From Humibacter sp049446075 (GTDB taxonomy: Bacteria; Actinomycetota; Actinomycetes; Actinomycetales; Microbacteriaceae), in contig NZ_JBMSEB010000001.1 in the NCBI RefSeq assembly GCF_049446075.1, positions 2,542,001 through 2,606,000 of the forward strand: DNA of 64,000 nucleotides. The letters are read 5' to 3'. The translations under genes and the position numbers were made by a program. How positions within the stretch are numbered: position 1 is the stretch's first letter; the number at the start of each line of letters is the position of its first letter. Of the stretch, positions 56,712 through 64,000 are shown one piece after another. The notes under the pieces are model-generated. The model was not told the DNA's origin and ran no database searches. It saw only the letters and a program-made list of their open reading frames with translations.

Positions 56712-58871
56712 ATGCCGGCAGCCCACTCGTTCGAGCCGACCCGCGTTCTGTTCGGCGCCGCCTACTACGCCGAATACCACACGAGCGACCGCACCGAAGA
56801 GGACCTCGACCTCATGGCTGCGGCAGGATTCTCGGTGATCCGCGTGGGCGAGTCCGTCTGGTCGACGTGGGAGCCACGCGAGGGAGTGTTCGATCTCGAC
56901 TGGCTGGAACCCGTGCTCGATGGGGCGCACCGGCGAGGCATCCGCGTCATCCTCGGCACCCCGACGTACGCGGCGCCGCCGTGGCTGCAGACCGCGTACC
57001 CGGAGATCGCGGGCGAGCGCGAGACCGGGAGGCGCATCCCGTGGGGGAGCCGCCAGGAGATGGACTTCACCCACCCGGCATTCAGGTACTTCGCGGAGCG
57101 GATCATCCGCAAAGTCGTCGGGCGGTACGCGGGGCATCCTGCGGTCGTCGGGTTCCAAGTGGACAACGAGCCAGGGCTCGAGCTGTTCCACAACCACGGC
57201 ACCTTCACCCGTTTCGTGCGGCGGCTGGAGCGGCGTTACGGCGACGTCGACACGTTGAACCGTGAATGGGGCCTCACCTACTGGTCGCACCGCATCGCCG
57301 ACTGGTCCGAGCTCTGGGCGCCCGACGGCAACACGCTGCCCCAGTACGACTTGGAGTGGCGGCGGTTCCAAGCAGAACTGACCACCGAGTTCATCGGGTG
57401 GCAGGCGGACATCGTGCGCGAGTACTCGCATCCGAACCAATTCGTGACGACGTGCCTGGCCTACCCCCGACCGGCCGTCGACGACCGCTCGCTGACGCAG
57501 TCGCTCGACATCACGGCGGGCAATCCGTACTACGCGATGCAGGACCACCTCGACCTCACGAAGCACGAGGATGCACAGACCCCCTGGACGACCTCGGGCG
57601 TCGGCGGATTCTTCCGGCAGGCCGACCGCCTCTTCTCCTCAAAGCAGAAGCGCTTTCTGGTGACTGAGACGAATGCGCAGTCCATCGGCACCAGCTTCAT
57701 GAACCTGCCGCCCTGGCCAGGCCAGCTGCGTGCGGCTGCGCTCGGCCTGATCAGCCGTGGTGCCGCCATGATCGAGTACTGGCATTGGCACACCCTGCCG
57801 TATGGCACGGAGATGTACTGGGGCGGAGTGCTTCCGCACAGCCTGAAGCCTGGCCGCATCTATGAAGAGGTAGCCGAGATCGGCCACCTGCTCGAGCGCG
57901 TCGGCACCGCTCTCGACGGTTACGTTCCCGACGCCGACGTCGCGCTGCTCTGGTCGAACGACTCCAGGTGGGCGCTGGAGTTCTTCCCTCCGCTCAGCAA
58001 CCGGGGCGAGCCGGACCGCCAGTCGTACGAGCACATCTTCGACGCGTTCCACGGCGGCGTGATCGAGTCGGGTGCGCAGGCGCGCATCCTGCACGCCGAG
58101 CAGGCGGTGGAGATCGGCGGCGCCGCGCTGGCGCAGCGGTACCCGACGCTCGTGGTGCCCGCGCTGTACGTCGCCGACGACAGGATGCTCGACCTCCTCG
58201 GCGCGTACGCGCACGCGGGCGGGCACCTCGTTCTCGGGCCCCGAACCGCATACGCGGACCACCTGGCCAGGGCTCGCGTCGCGGTCGCGCCCGACCGGCT
58301 GACCGACGCCTCAGGCGTGCACTACGACGAGTACAGCAACCTCGAGGCCCCGATAGGCGTGGCATCCGATGTTCTGCAGCTGCAGGAGGATGCCGCCGCC
58401 ACCGGCTGGGTCGACGGGCTGATCGCCGACGGGGCGGAGCAGGTCGTGAGCTACCGGCATCCGCACTTCGGCGGCTTTCCCGCCGTGACCACCAAGGCAC
58501 ACGGCTCTGGACGGGTGACCGTCGTGGGAACGGTGCCGTCGCGCAGCCTGTCTGCCGCTTTGGCCCGGTGGGCCGTGCCGAACCGTGTCGCCGACGAGCT
58601 GGCATCCGACGCGAGTGCCCCGGTGACGGTCTCCTCCGGGCGCCTGCCCGACGGCAGCCGCGCCTGGTTCCTCATCAACTGGAGCGGCGATGAGCAGCGC
58701 ATCGAACTGCTGCAGACGGCCAGGGACGCCGGCGACGGCACCGAGTTGTCGCCCGACGCGCCGTACACGCTTCCGGCCTGGTCGAGCCGGATCCTCCTCA
58801 CGGAGCACAGCGACCACCGCGAGGGCGACCTCGCCCCCAGCACCACCACAGAAAGAGAAGGTCGACGATGA
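56712..58871 (+). CDS. Beta-galactosidase, GH42 family
   Basis: This 719-residue cytoplasmic glycosidase hydrolyses beta-galactosides. The barrel starts with LFGAAYYAEYHTSDRTEEDL. The acid/base is Glu153 in FQVDNEPG and the nucleophile Glu319 in FLVTETNAQS. A trimerisation domain and a small beta domain follow, and the C terminus is rich in Thr/Glu. Length fits GH42. The ATG has a GGAG site. It is the first gene of a LacI-controlled operon and shares ATGA with the lipoprotein gene behind it. Plant arabinogalactan or galactan fragments are possible substrates. Confidence 0.92.
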   Translation: MPAAHSFEPTRVLFGAAYYAEYHTSDRTEEDLDLMAAAGFSVIRVGESVWSTWEPREGVFDLDWLEPVLDGAHRRGIRVILGTPTYAAPPWLQTAYPEIAGERETGRRIPWGSRQEMDFTHPAFRYFAERIIRKVVGRYAGHPAVVGFQVDNEPGLELFHNHGTFTRFVRRLERRYGDVDTLNREWGLTYWSHRIADWSELWAPDGNTLPQYDLEWRRFQAELTTEFIGWQADIVREYSHPNQFVTTCLAYPRPAVDDRSLTQSLDITAGNPYYAMQDHLDLTKHEDAQTPWTTSGVGGFFRQADRLFSSKQKRFLVTETNAQSIGTSFMNLPPWPGQLRAAALGLISRGAAMIEYWHWHTLPYGTEMYWGGVLPHSLKPGRIYEEVAEIGHLLERVGTALDGYVPDADVALLWSNDSRWALEFFPPLSNRGEPDRQSYEHIFDAFHGGVIESGAQARILHAEQAVEIGGAALAQRYPTLVVPALYVADDRMLDLLGAYAHAGGHLVLGPRTAYADHLARARVAVAPDRLTDASGVHYDEYSNLEAPIGVASDVLQLQEDAAATGWVDGLIADGAEQVVSYRHPHFGGFPAVTTKAHGSGRVTVVGTVPSRSLSAALARWAVPNRVADELASDASAPVTVSSGRLPDGSRAWFLINWSGDEQRIELLQTARDAGDGTELSPDAPYTLPAWSSRILLTEHSDHREGDLAPSTTTEREGRR

Positions 58872-60214
58872 AGTTCCGAAAGACAGCACTGGCGCTGGCC
58901 TCCGGTGCCACCGCGCTCGCGCTGCTGCTCAGCGGATGCAGCAGCCCTGGCGCAAACAGCGGAGCCACGAAACCGGTGAGCCAATCCGACATCGACAAGG
59001 CAATGAACACGCCCACCACGCTCACGTTCTGGACCTGGGTTCCGAACATCCAGGACGAGGTGAACCTCTTCGAGAAGAAGTACCCGAAGATCAAGGTGAA
59101 CGTCGTCAACACGACGGGCGGCGCGCAGCACTATCCGAAGCTGCGTGCGGCACTCAAGGCCGGCAAGGGCGTCCCCGATGTCGCGCAAGTGGAGTACGAC
59201 TACATCCCGTCGTTCACGCAGACGAAGAGCCTGCTGAACCTGAACCCTTACGGCGCCGCCGGCCTGAAGAACGACTATGTGAACTGGGTGTGGAACCAGG
59301 TTGCGAACACCTCGGGCGTGTGGGCAGTTCCGCAGGACTCCGGCCCGCTCGGCACCCTGTACCGGGACGACATCTTCAAGGCCGCCGGCCTGAGCGGTGC
59401 ACCGGCCACGTGGGATGACTTCGCCAAGGCTGCGGCCGACGTGAAGTCGAAGACGGGTTCGTACATCACCGATCTGCCGGGCAACGACATGTTCCAGATG
59501 ATCGGGTTCTTCTGGCAGGCCGGAGCGCAGCCCTTCAGCTACGACGGCAAGAAGACGGTCGGGATCGACCTGAACTCGGCCACGAACCAGAAGGTCGTCT
59601 CCTACTGGCAGGACCTGATCGACAAGGGCCTGGTCGCCACCGACCCTGACTTCACCGACTCCTACTACCAGGGCCTCGCCGCTAACAAGTACGCGAGCTG
59701 GCTCGTGGCTGCTTGGGGCCCCGTGTTCCTGCAGGGCACGGTGAAGAGCACCAGCGGCAAGTGGCGTGCGGGCAACATTCCGCAGTGGCAGGCGGGCGCG
59801 AACGTCTCAGGCAACTGGGGAGGCTCCTCGGATGCCGTCATGGCCGCCACGAAGAACCCGATCGCCGCGTACGAACTGGCGAAGTTCATCAACAACGACC
59901 AGTCATCCACTGTGATGATGGCGAACAAGCAGTTCCTGTTCCCCACCACCAAGAAGACGCTCACTGATCCGCAGTTCGTGGACGCGAAGAGCGACTTCTA
60001 CGGCGGCCAGCAGGTGAACAAGTTCTTCGCCGGGGTCTCTGACACCGTCAACCCGAAGTTCGAGTGGCTGCCGTTCATGGACTACGTCAACTCGAGCTAC
60101 ACGAGCACGCTCGGCAAAGCGATCGCCGATCACGGTGACCTGAAGGCCGCACTGGCGACCTGGCAGAACCAGGTCGTGAGCTACGCGAAGCAGCAGGGCT
60201 TCACCGTCAAGTAA
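58868..60214 (+). CDS. Sugar ABC transporter substrate-binding lipoprotein
   Basis: This 448-residue extracellular solute-binding protein (family 1) has a signal peptide ending in lipobox LLLSGC. It also has LTFWTWVPNIQDEVNLFEKK, VNVVNTTGGAQHYPKLRAAL, GVPDVAQVEYDYIPSF and SGNWGGSSDAVMAATKNPIA. It should capture oligosaccharides such as galactosides for import. It overlaps the beta-galactosidase stop by four bases, and two permeases follow. No ATPase is encoded here, which is usual where a shared MsiK-type ATPase serves several importers. Confidence 0.91.
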   Translation: MKFRKTALALASGATALALLLSGCSSPGANSGATKPVSQSDIDKAMNTPTTLTFWTWVPNIQDEVNLFEKKYPKIKVNVVNTTGGAQHYPKLRAALKAGKGVPDVAQVEYDYIPSFTQTKSLLNLNPYGAAGLKNDYVNWVWNQVANTSGVWAVPQDSGPLGTLYRDDIFKAAGLSGAPATWDDFAKAAADVKSKTGSYITDLPGNDMFQMIGFFWQAGAQPFSYDGKKTVGIDLNSATNQKVVSYWQDLIDKGLVATDPDFTDSYYQGLAANKYASWLVAAWGPVFLQGTVKSTSGKWRAGNIPQWQAGANVSGNWGGSSDAVMAATKNPIAAYELAKFINNDQSSTVMMANKQFLFPTTKKTLTDPQFVDAKSDFYGGQQVNKFFAGVSDTVNPKFEWLPFMDYVNSSYTSTLGKAIADHGDLKAALATWQNQVVSYAKQQGFTVK

Positions 60215-60272
60215 TGCGGCCGGGCTCGGGTGGCCGCGCGCCGCCCGGGCCCTTTCGCCGAAGGAGTCGATC

Positions 60273-61214
60273 ATGTCCGTTCTCACCGCCCGGCGCACGG
60301 CGCCGGGCCAAGCTACCCGGCCACGCAGGCCGGAACGGATCGGCGCAGCGCAGACGCGCGCTGCGTGGGTCCTCGTCTTACCCTTCCTCCTGGTGTTCGC
60401 CGCGATGTTCCTCGCGCCGCTCATCTACTCGCTCTACCTGAGCCTGTTCAGCTCGCAGCTCGTGGGCGGCCAGGTGTTCGCCGGGCTGGGCAACTACATC
60501 CGTGCCGTGCAGGACCCGAGCTTCTGGGCCGGCCTCGGCAGGGTGGGACTGTTCTTGCTCATCCAGGTGCCGATCATGCTCGTCGCCGCCATCTGCTTCG
60601 CGCTCGCACTCGACAGCAAGCGCGTGCGAGGCGGCCGGGTGGCGCGGCTCCTGGTGTTCGTGCCGTATGCCGTGCCGAGCGTCGTCGCCACGCTGATGTG
60701 GGGCTACCTGTACGGCACCGACTTCGGGCTCATCACCCAGGTCTTCCACGCACTCGGGATGTCCGCTCCCGACCTGCTGTCGCCGCAGAGCATCCTCGGC
60801 TCGACCATGAACATCGTGTGCTGGGAGTTCATCGGCTACAACATGATCATTCTCTACGCGGCGCTGCGTTCGATTCCGGAGGATCTCTACGAAGCGGCGG
60901 AGATCGACGGGGCCGGTCAGTTCCGCATCGCGTGGAGCATCAAGCTGCCGGCCATCAGGCAGGCGCTCCTACTCACCGTGATCTTCTCGATCATCGGGTC
61001 GTTCCAGCTCTTCAACGAGCCGAACCTGCTCGCGAACATCGCGCCCAACTCGATCGGCACCGACTTCACACCGAACCTCTACGCGTACAACGTGGCGTTC
61101 AAGAACCAGGACATCAACTACGCCGCGGCCATCGCGTTCCTGCTCGGAGTCATCATCATGGTCGTCTCGTTCGTCGTGCAGACCGCTGCGAACCGAAGGG
61201 AGCGTCAAGCATGA
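60273..61214 (+). CDS. Sugar ABC transporter permease, MalF-type
   Basis: This 313-residue permease has six membrane helices. After an Arg-rich N terminus comes WVLVLPFLLVFAAMFLAPLI. The inter-subunit EAA loop is DLYEAAEIDGAGQFRIAWSI, which docks the ATPase. The ATG has the site GAAGGAG. It pairs with the next gene, with which it shares ATGA. Confidence 0.92.
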   Translation: MSVLTARRTAPGQATRPRRPERIGAAQTRAAWVLVLPFLLVFAAMFLAPLIYSLYLSLFSSQLVGGQVFAGLGNYIRAVQDPSFWAGLGRVGLFLLIQVPIMLVAAICFALALDSKRVRGGRVARLLVFVPYAVPSVVATLMWGYLYGTDFGLITQVFHALGMSAPDLLSPQSILGSTMNIVCWEFIGYNMIILYAALRSIPEDLYEAAEIDGAGQFRIAWSIKLPAIRQALLLTVIFSIIGSFQLFNEPNLLANIAPNSIGTDFTPNLYAYNVAFKNQDINYAAAIAFLLGVIIMVVSFVVQTAANRRERQA

Positions 61215-62140
61215 GTGCGACAACGCGCGAGGCCACGGCTGCCGTGCCGACGAGGGCGATGGGACGCAACCGGGGGCGCAAGCCGGTAGAGCGGGGCAAG
61301 CGCAGGAGCACCCTGCTCACCATCTTCGTGTGGATCTCGCTCATCTACTTCATCGTGCCGCTGCTCTGGCTGTTCATCTCCACCACGAAGGACAACTCCG
61401 ACCTGTTCAGCACGTTCGGGCTGTGGTTCGGCAACTCCTTCCAGTTCTTCGCCAACTTCGGGAACCTGTTCACGTTCCAGGGCGGCGTCTTCTGGCAATG
61501 GGGTCTGAACACGATCATCTACTCGGTCGTCAGCGCCGTTGGAGCGGCGGCGCTCGCGACGGCCGCCGGATACTCGCTCGCGAAGTACCGGTTCCGCGGT
61601 CGCACGGCCGTCTTCTCCGTCATCCTCGGCTCGATCATGGTGCCTTTGACGGCACTCGCGATCCCGACCTACCTGCTCTTCGCGGCCGCGAACCTGACCG
61701 ACTCGATGTGGGCGATCATCCTGCCTTCGTTGGTCAGCCCCTTCGGCGTCTACCTCATGCGGGTCTACGCGATGGAGTCGGTCGACGACAGCCTGCTCGA
61801 GGCGGCGAGGATCGACGGGGCTGGCGAGTTCAGGATATTCGGCACCATAGGCGTGCGCTTGCTTGCTCCCGGAATCGTGACGGTGCTGCTGTTCCAGCTC
61901 GTCGCCACCTGGAACAACTACTTCCTGCCGCTCATCATGCTGAACACGCCTTCGCTTTTCCCGGTCACGGTGGGTCTTGCGCAATGGCAGGCGACGGCAT
62001 CCGCGGGCGGGGGAGCGCAGGTTCTGTTCTCCACCGTGCTCACCGGTGCGTTCGTGTCGATCATTCCGCTGATCGTCGCGTTCCTGTTCCTGCAGCGCTA
62101 TTGGCAGTCCGGCCTCGCGACGGGAAGCGTCAAGGGGTGA
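61211..62140 (+). CDS. Sugar ABC transporter permease, MalG-type
   Basis: This 309-residue permease has LIYFIVPLLWLFISTTKDNS at the first helix, the EAA loop DDSLLEAARIDGAGEFRIFG and the end LFLQRYWQSGLATGSVKG. That end is the family tail to which the stub at 53164-53232 can be compared. Its stop overlaps the GTG of the short downstream gene. It completes the importer of the beta-galactosidase operon. Confidence 0.92.
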   Translation: MSATTREATAAVPTRAMGRNRGRKPVERGKRRSTLLTIFVWISLIYFIVPLLWLFISTTKDNSDLFSTFGLWFGNSFQFFANFGNLFTFQGGVFWQWGLNTIIYSVVSAVGAAALATAAGYSLAKYRFRGRTAVFSVILGSIMVPLTALAIPTYLLFAAANLTDSMWAIILPSLVSPFGVYLMRVYAMESVDDSLLEAARIDGAGEFRIFGTIGVRLLAPGIVTVLLFQLVATWNNYFLPLIMLNTPSLFPVTVGLAQWQATASAGGGAQVLFSTVLTGAFVSIIPLIVAFLFLQRYWQSGLATGSVKG

Positions 62141-62370
62141 CGAGCCAGCAACCGGCTGAACGCACGGTGCGCGTTCCAGGCATCCGGGCGATCGCTCGAA
62201 TCCCGAACGGACTCTTCACCATGGTGCAGAAGTCGAACGGCGTCGTGTACTTCCAGTCGACGCAGAACAGGTCGCTCTATCTGACCGGATCGGCACCGGG
62301 AGCTGGCCTCACGCTGCAACCGTCCGACAATGACGCCGGCTCGCAGGATTGGCAGCTGGTGGCGCAGTAG
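62137..62370 (+). CDS. Short protein, possible remnant of a beta-trefoil lectin domain
   Basis: This is a 77-residue reading frame that begins at GTG within the GTGA of the permease stop. RAIARIPNGLFTMVQKSNGV is followed by VYFQSTQNRSLYLTGSAPGA and SQDWQLVAQ, which resembles a single ricin-type repeat ending in a QxW motif. There is no signal peptide. It may be the leftover end of a larger secreted glycosidase or a small real protein. The tight coupling to the permease argues for translation; the lack of partner repeats argues for a fragment. Confidence 0.45.
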   Translation: MTSQQPAERTVRVPGIRAIARIPNGLFTMVQKSNGVVYFQSTQNRSLYLTGSAPGAGLTLQPSDNDAGSQDWQLVAQ

Positions 62371-62535
62371 GCACCTCTCCGCCGCCGCGCCGTTTCCGGC
62401 CACGCATGACCGCGATGCCCACCCCGGGATCGACTCCCCCGGGGTGGACATCGCTTGCGGTGCGGCTCGGCGCGCGGCTTGCGTGACGCCTTTCCTGAAG
62501 AGCTGGGGTCTCTGGCTCGGCGGCATGCCCAGTTT

Positions 62536-62931
62536 TCAGTCGACCCGATTCCAGTGCGCGAGCTTGTCGGTTCCGAGCACGATCCAGACATCCCGGATGA
62601 GAGCATCATCGGCATCCAGAAGGACAGCTGCGACGACGGCACCATCCCTTCGACCGAGCAGCCCCGTCGTTCCGTTGATCGAGCGCGGTTCGAGTTCGCA
62701 GAGTGGAGTCCTCAGTGCGGCGCCGATCAGATCGAGTGCCTCGCGCATGCCGAACGCTGGCACTTCCGTGCCGGCAAGCACCCCACCGCTGTCGACGACG
62801 ACGCGCACGTCCTCGGAGAGGAGCGCGGCGAGACGGTCGCGATCGCCGGAGGAGCAGGCAGAGCCGAACGCTTCGACGAGGGCCGGATTCGCCGGCTCAT
62901 GACCGGCTCGCCTGCTCGATGCTCGCCGCAT
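62536..62931 (-). CDS. NTF2/SnoaL-like protein
   Basis: This 131-residue protein has a cone-shaped NTF2-like domain: NPALVEAFGSACSSGDRDRL, AALLSEDVRVVVDSGGVLAG and the end IVLGTDKLAHWNRVD. The ending and overall pattern resemble the C-terminal control domain of ECF41 sigma factors (compare NPHKLTYWS at 45173). It may be a free-standing relative or the surviving end of a truncated sigma gene. The proposed ATG at 62931 lies 35 bases inside the 3' end of qcrB on the same strand. Confidence 0.6.
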   Translation of the reverse strand: MRRASSRRAGHEPANPALVEAFGSACSSGDRDRLAALLSEDVRVVVDSGGVLAGTEVPAFGMREALDLIGAALRTPLCELEPRSINGTTGLLGRRDGAVVAAVLLDADDALIRDVWIVLGTDKLAHWNRVD

Positions 62932-64000
62932 GTGCTCGTTCCTCACCGACGCCATCGTCATCGTGCTGCACCGGCACCATCCGTTCCTCGAAGAAGAACT
63001 CGGACAGCCTTGCCCGCAGCCGGTCGGTGAGATGCAGGTGTCCATCATCGTCGGGTCGCGCCGTCACGGGCAGATAGTCACCCGCGCTTCCCAGATGCCA
63101 AGCCTCGCCGGCATCCACTTGCCGATGCACCTCGACGTATTCGCCACCCGGAAGCCGCACAATGCGACCGGTCTCGTAGCCATGCAGGAGGATGTCACGG
63201 TCCTTGTGCTGCAGTCCGATGGCGACGCGCTGGGTGAGGACGAACGCGATGATCGGTGCGATCAGCAGTGCGACTTGCAGGAACACGACGACGGACTCGA
63301 CGGCCAGGCCGAAGTGCGTGGCGACGAGGTCGGCACTGCCGGCGCCCCACAGCACGCCGTAGAAGACCATGGCCGCCACGCCGGTCGCGGTGCGCACGGG
63401 CATGTTCCGCGGACGGTCGAGCAGGTGGTGCTCCCGATGATCTGCCGTGACCCATTCCTCGATGAACGGGTACGCCAGGATCGCGATCAGGAACGCACCC
63501 ACCACCGCCAGCGGAACGAGAACCGACAGCGTCCAGGTGTGCCCTAGCCAGACGAAGTCCCAGCCGGGAGGCACGAGTCGGAGCGCTCCGTCGAGGAACC
63601 CCGTGTACCAGTCGGGCTGGCTGCCTGCCGATGCGCCGGCCGGGTCGAAAGGTCCGTAGAGCCACACCGGATCAACCGTCACGAATGCGGACACCAGAAC
63701 GAGCACACCCGCGACGATCGCGAACAGGCCACCATCGCGTGCGGCGTGGTTCGGCCAGAGCGGCAGGCCGACGACGACCCGGTCGCTGGCGCCTGGCACC
63801 GGGAACTGGGGCGGCTTATGCAGCCAGGCGCTGCGCGCGCGCAGCACGAGCAGCGCCACCAGGAGCACGGGAACGATCGCGACGTGCAGCGGGTACAGAT
63901 GCTCGATGATCGACCCGGGGAACTCGCCGCCGAACAGCAGCGCCGACAGCCAGGTGCCGACAACGGGAATGCCGAGCACGATGCCCTGCGTGATCCGCAC
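62897..64000 (-). CDS. qcrB: Cytochrome bc1 complex cytochrome b subunit, C-terminal part
   Basis: The gene continues beyond base 64000; 367 codons are visible. The frame has QGIVLGIPVVGTWLSALLFGG, HLYPLHVAIVPVLLVALLVL, PPQFPVPGASDRVVVGLPLW and the actinobacterial extension REHHLLDRPRNMPVRTATGV with DILLHGYETGRIVRLPGGEY. It carries quinol oxidation in the bc1-aa3 respiratory supercomplex in the membrane. The heme-ligand helices are upstream, outside the window. The charged C-terminal tail (about 90 residues) is typical of Actinobacteria. Confidence 0.92.
   Translation of the reverse strand: MRITQGIVLGIPVVGTWLSALLFGGEFPGSIIEHLYPLHVAIVPVLLVALLVLRARSAWLHKPPQFPVPGASDRVVVGLPLWPNHAARDGGLFAIVAGVLVLVSAFVTVDPVWLYGPFDPAGASAGSQPDWYTGFLDGALRLVPPGWDFVWLGHTWTLSVLVPLAVVGAFLIAILAYPFIEEWVTADHREHHLLDRPRNMPVRTATGVAAMVFYGVLWGAGSADLVATHFGLAVESVVVFLQVALLIAPIIAFVLTQRVAIGLQHKDRDILLHGYETGRIVRLPGGEYVEVHRQVDAGEAWHLGSAGDYLPVTARPDDDGHLHLTDRLRARLSEFFFEERMVPVQHDDDGVGEERAHAASIEQASRS

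Noticed and set aside
56604..57566. A 320-codon minus-strand frame inside the beta-galactosidase gene
   Set aside because: It is antisense to a well-supported GH42 enzyme and has no recognisable domain.
27408..64000. Second attachment site (repeat of the tRNA-Ser 3' end)
   Set aside because: Reading downstream I found no copy of GGGTTCGAATCCCACGCC in the window, so element ends cannot be assigned.

Overview
The window is one contiguous stretch of a high-GC actinobacterial chromosome. It is most likely from the family Microbacteriaceae (Leifsonia/Microbacterium-like). The grounds are the actinobacterial QcrB at the right edge, DrrAB-type transporters, many start codons that lie 6-7 bases after a TANNNT box (leaderless mRNAs), an intergenic palindromic repeat ending in GCTACTCAACC, and a very strong excess of the heptamer GGATGCC/GGCATCC. 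The genus is an inference from memory of such features; no search was run.

Layout. 1-9.5 kb: MFS transporters with a MarR regulator, a RibD_C-type reductase, an alpha/beta hydrolase, a lipoate ligase with its accessory domain at the front, a PHP protein, an orphan DNA methyltransferase and a LacI regulator. 9.6-15.4 kb: a 14-helix drug exporter, then an envelope group in which two related amidase lipoproteins flank an L,D-transpeptidase. 15.4-18.7 kb: a self-contained operon made of a ribbon-helix-helix protein with a palindromic operator, a DUF4097 protein and a DrrA/DrrB-like ABC exporter. 18.9-27.3 kb: core genes (pgm, pheA, a lipid kinase, serS, a HAD phosphatase), a secreted protein with a structured leader, a YcaQ-like protein and tRNA-Ser(UGA).

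From the tRNA to about 40.5 kb the sequence looks acquired or accessory. A C-terminal integrase fragment sits just behind the tRNA, a second more decayed one lies at 32.7 kb, and the GGATGCC signature nearly disappears. This part holds an ECF42 sigma factor with its DGPF partner, a phytanoyl-CoA dioxygenase/AraC pair, a ChrB-N/DUF2127 pair that shares a 24-bp bidirectional promoter, a fructosamine kinase, TetR/oxidoreductase modules and redox enzymes. 40-48.8 kb: further small regulators, a MarR/quinone oxidoreductase pair, an ECF41 sigma factor and an MFS/TetR drug-efflux operon.

48.8-56.5 kb is a sugar or nucleoside catabolic locus. Nucleoside hydrolase, a split transketolase, an FGGY kinase and a TIM-barrel isomerase are read as one overlapping operon, divergent from a SorC regulator with three GCAT-N4-ATGC operators. 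The gene set resembles the D-apiose/D-apulose transketolase pathway. A 22-codon stub of an ABC permease inside the operon shows that a sugar transporter was deleted from it. 56.5-62.4 kb is a LacI-controlled GH42 beta-galactosidase operon with a sugar ABC importer. The window ends in a small NTF2-like gene and the 3' part of qcrB.
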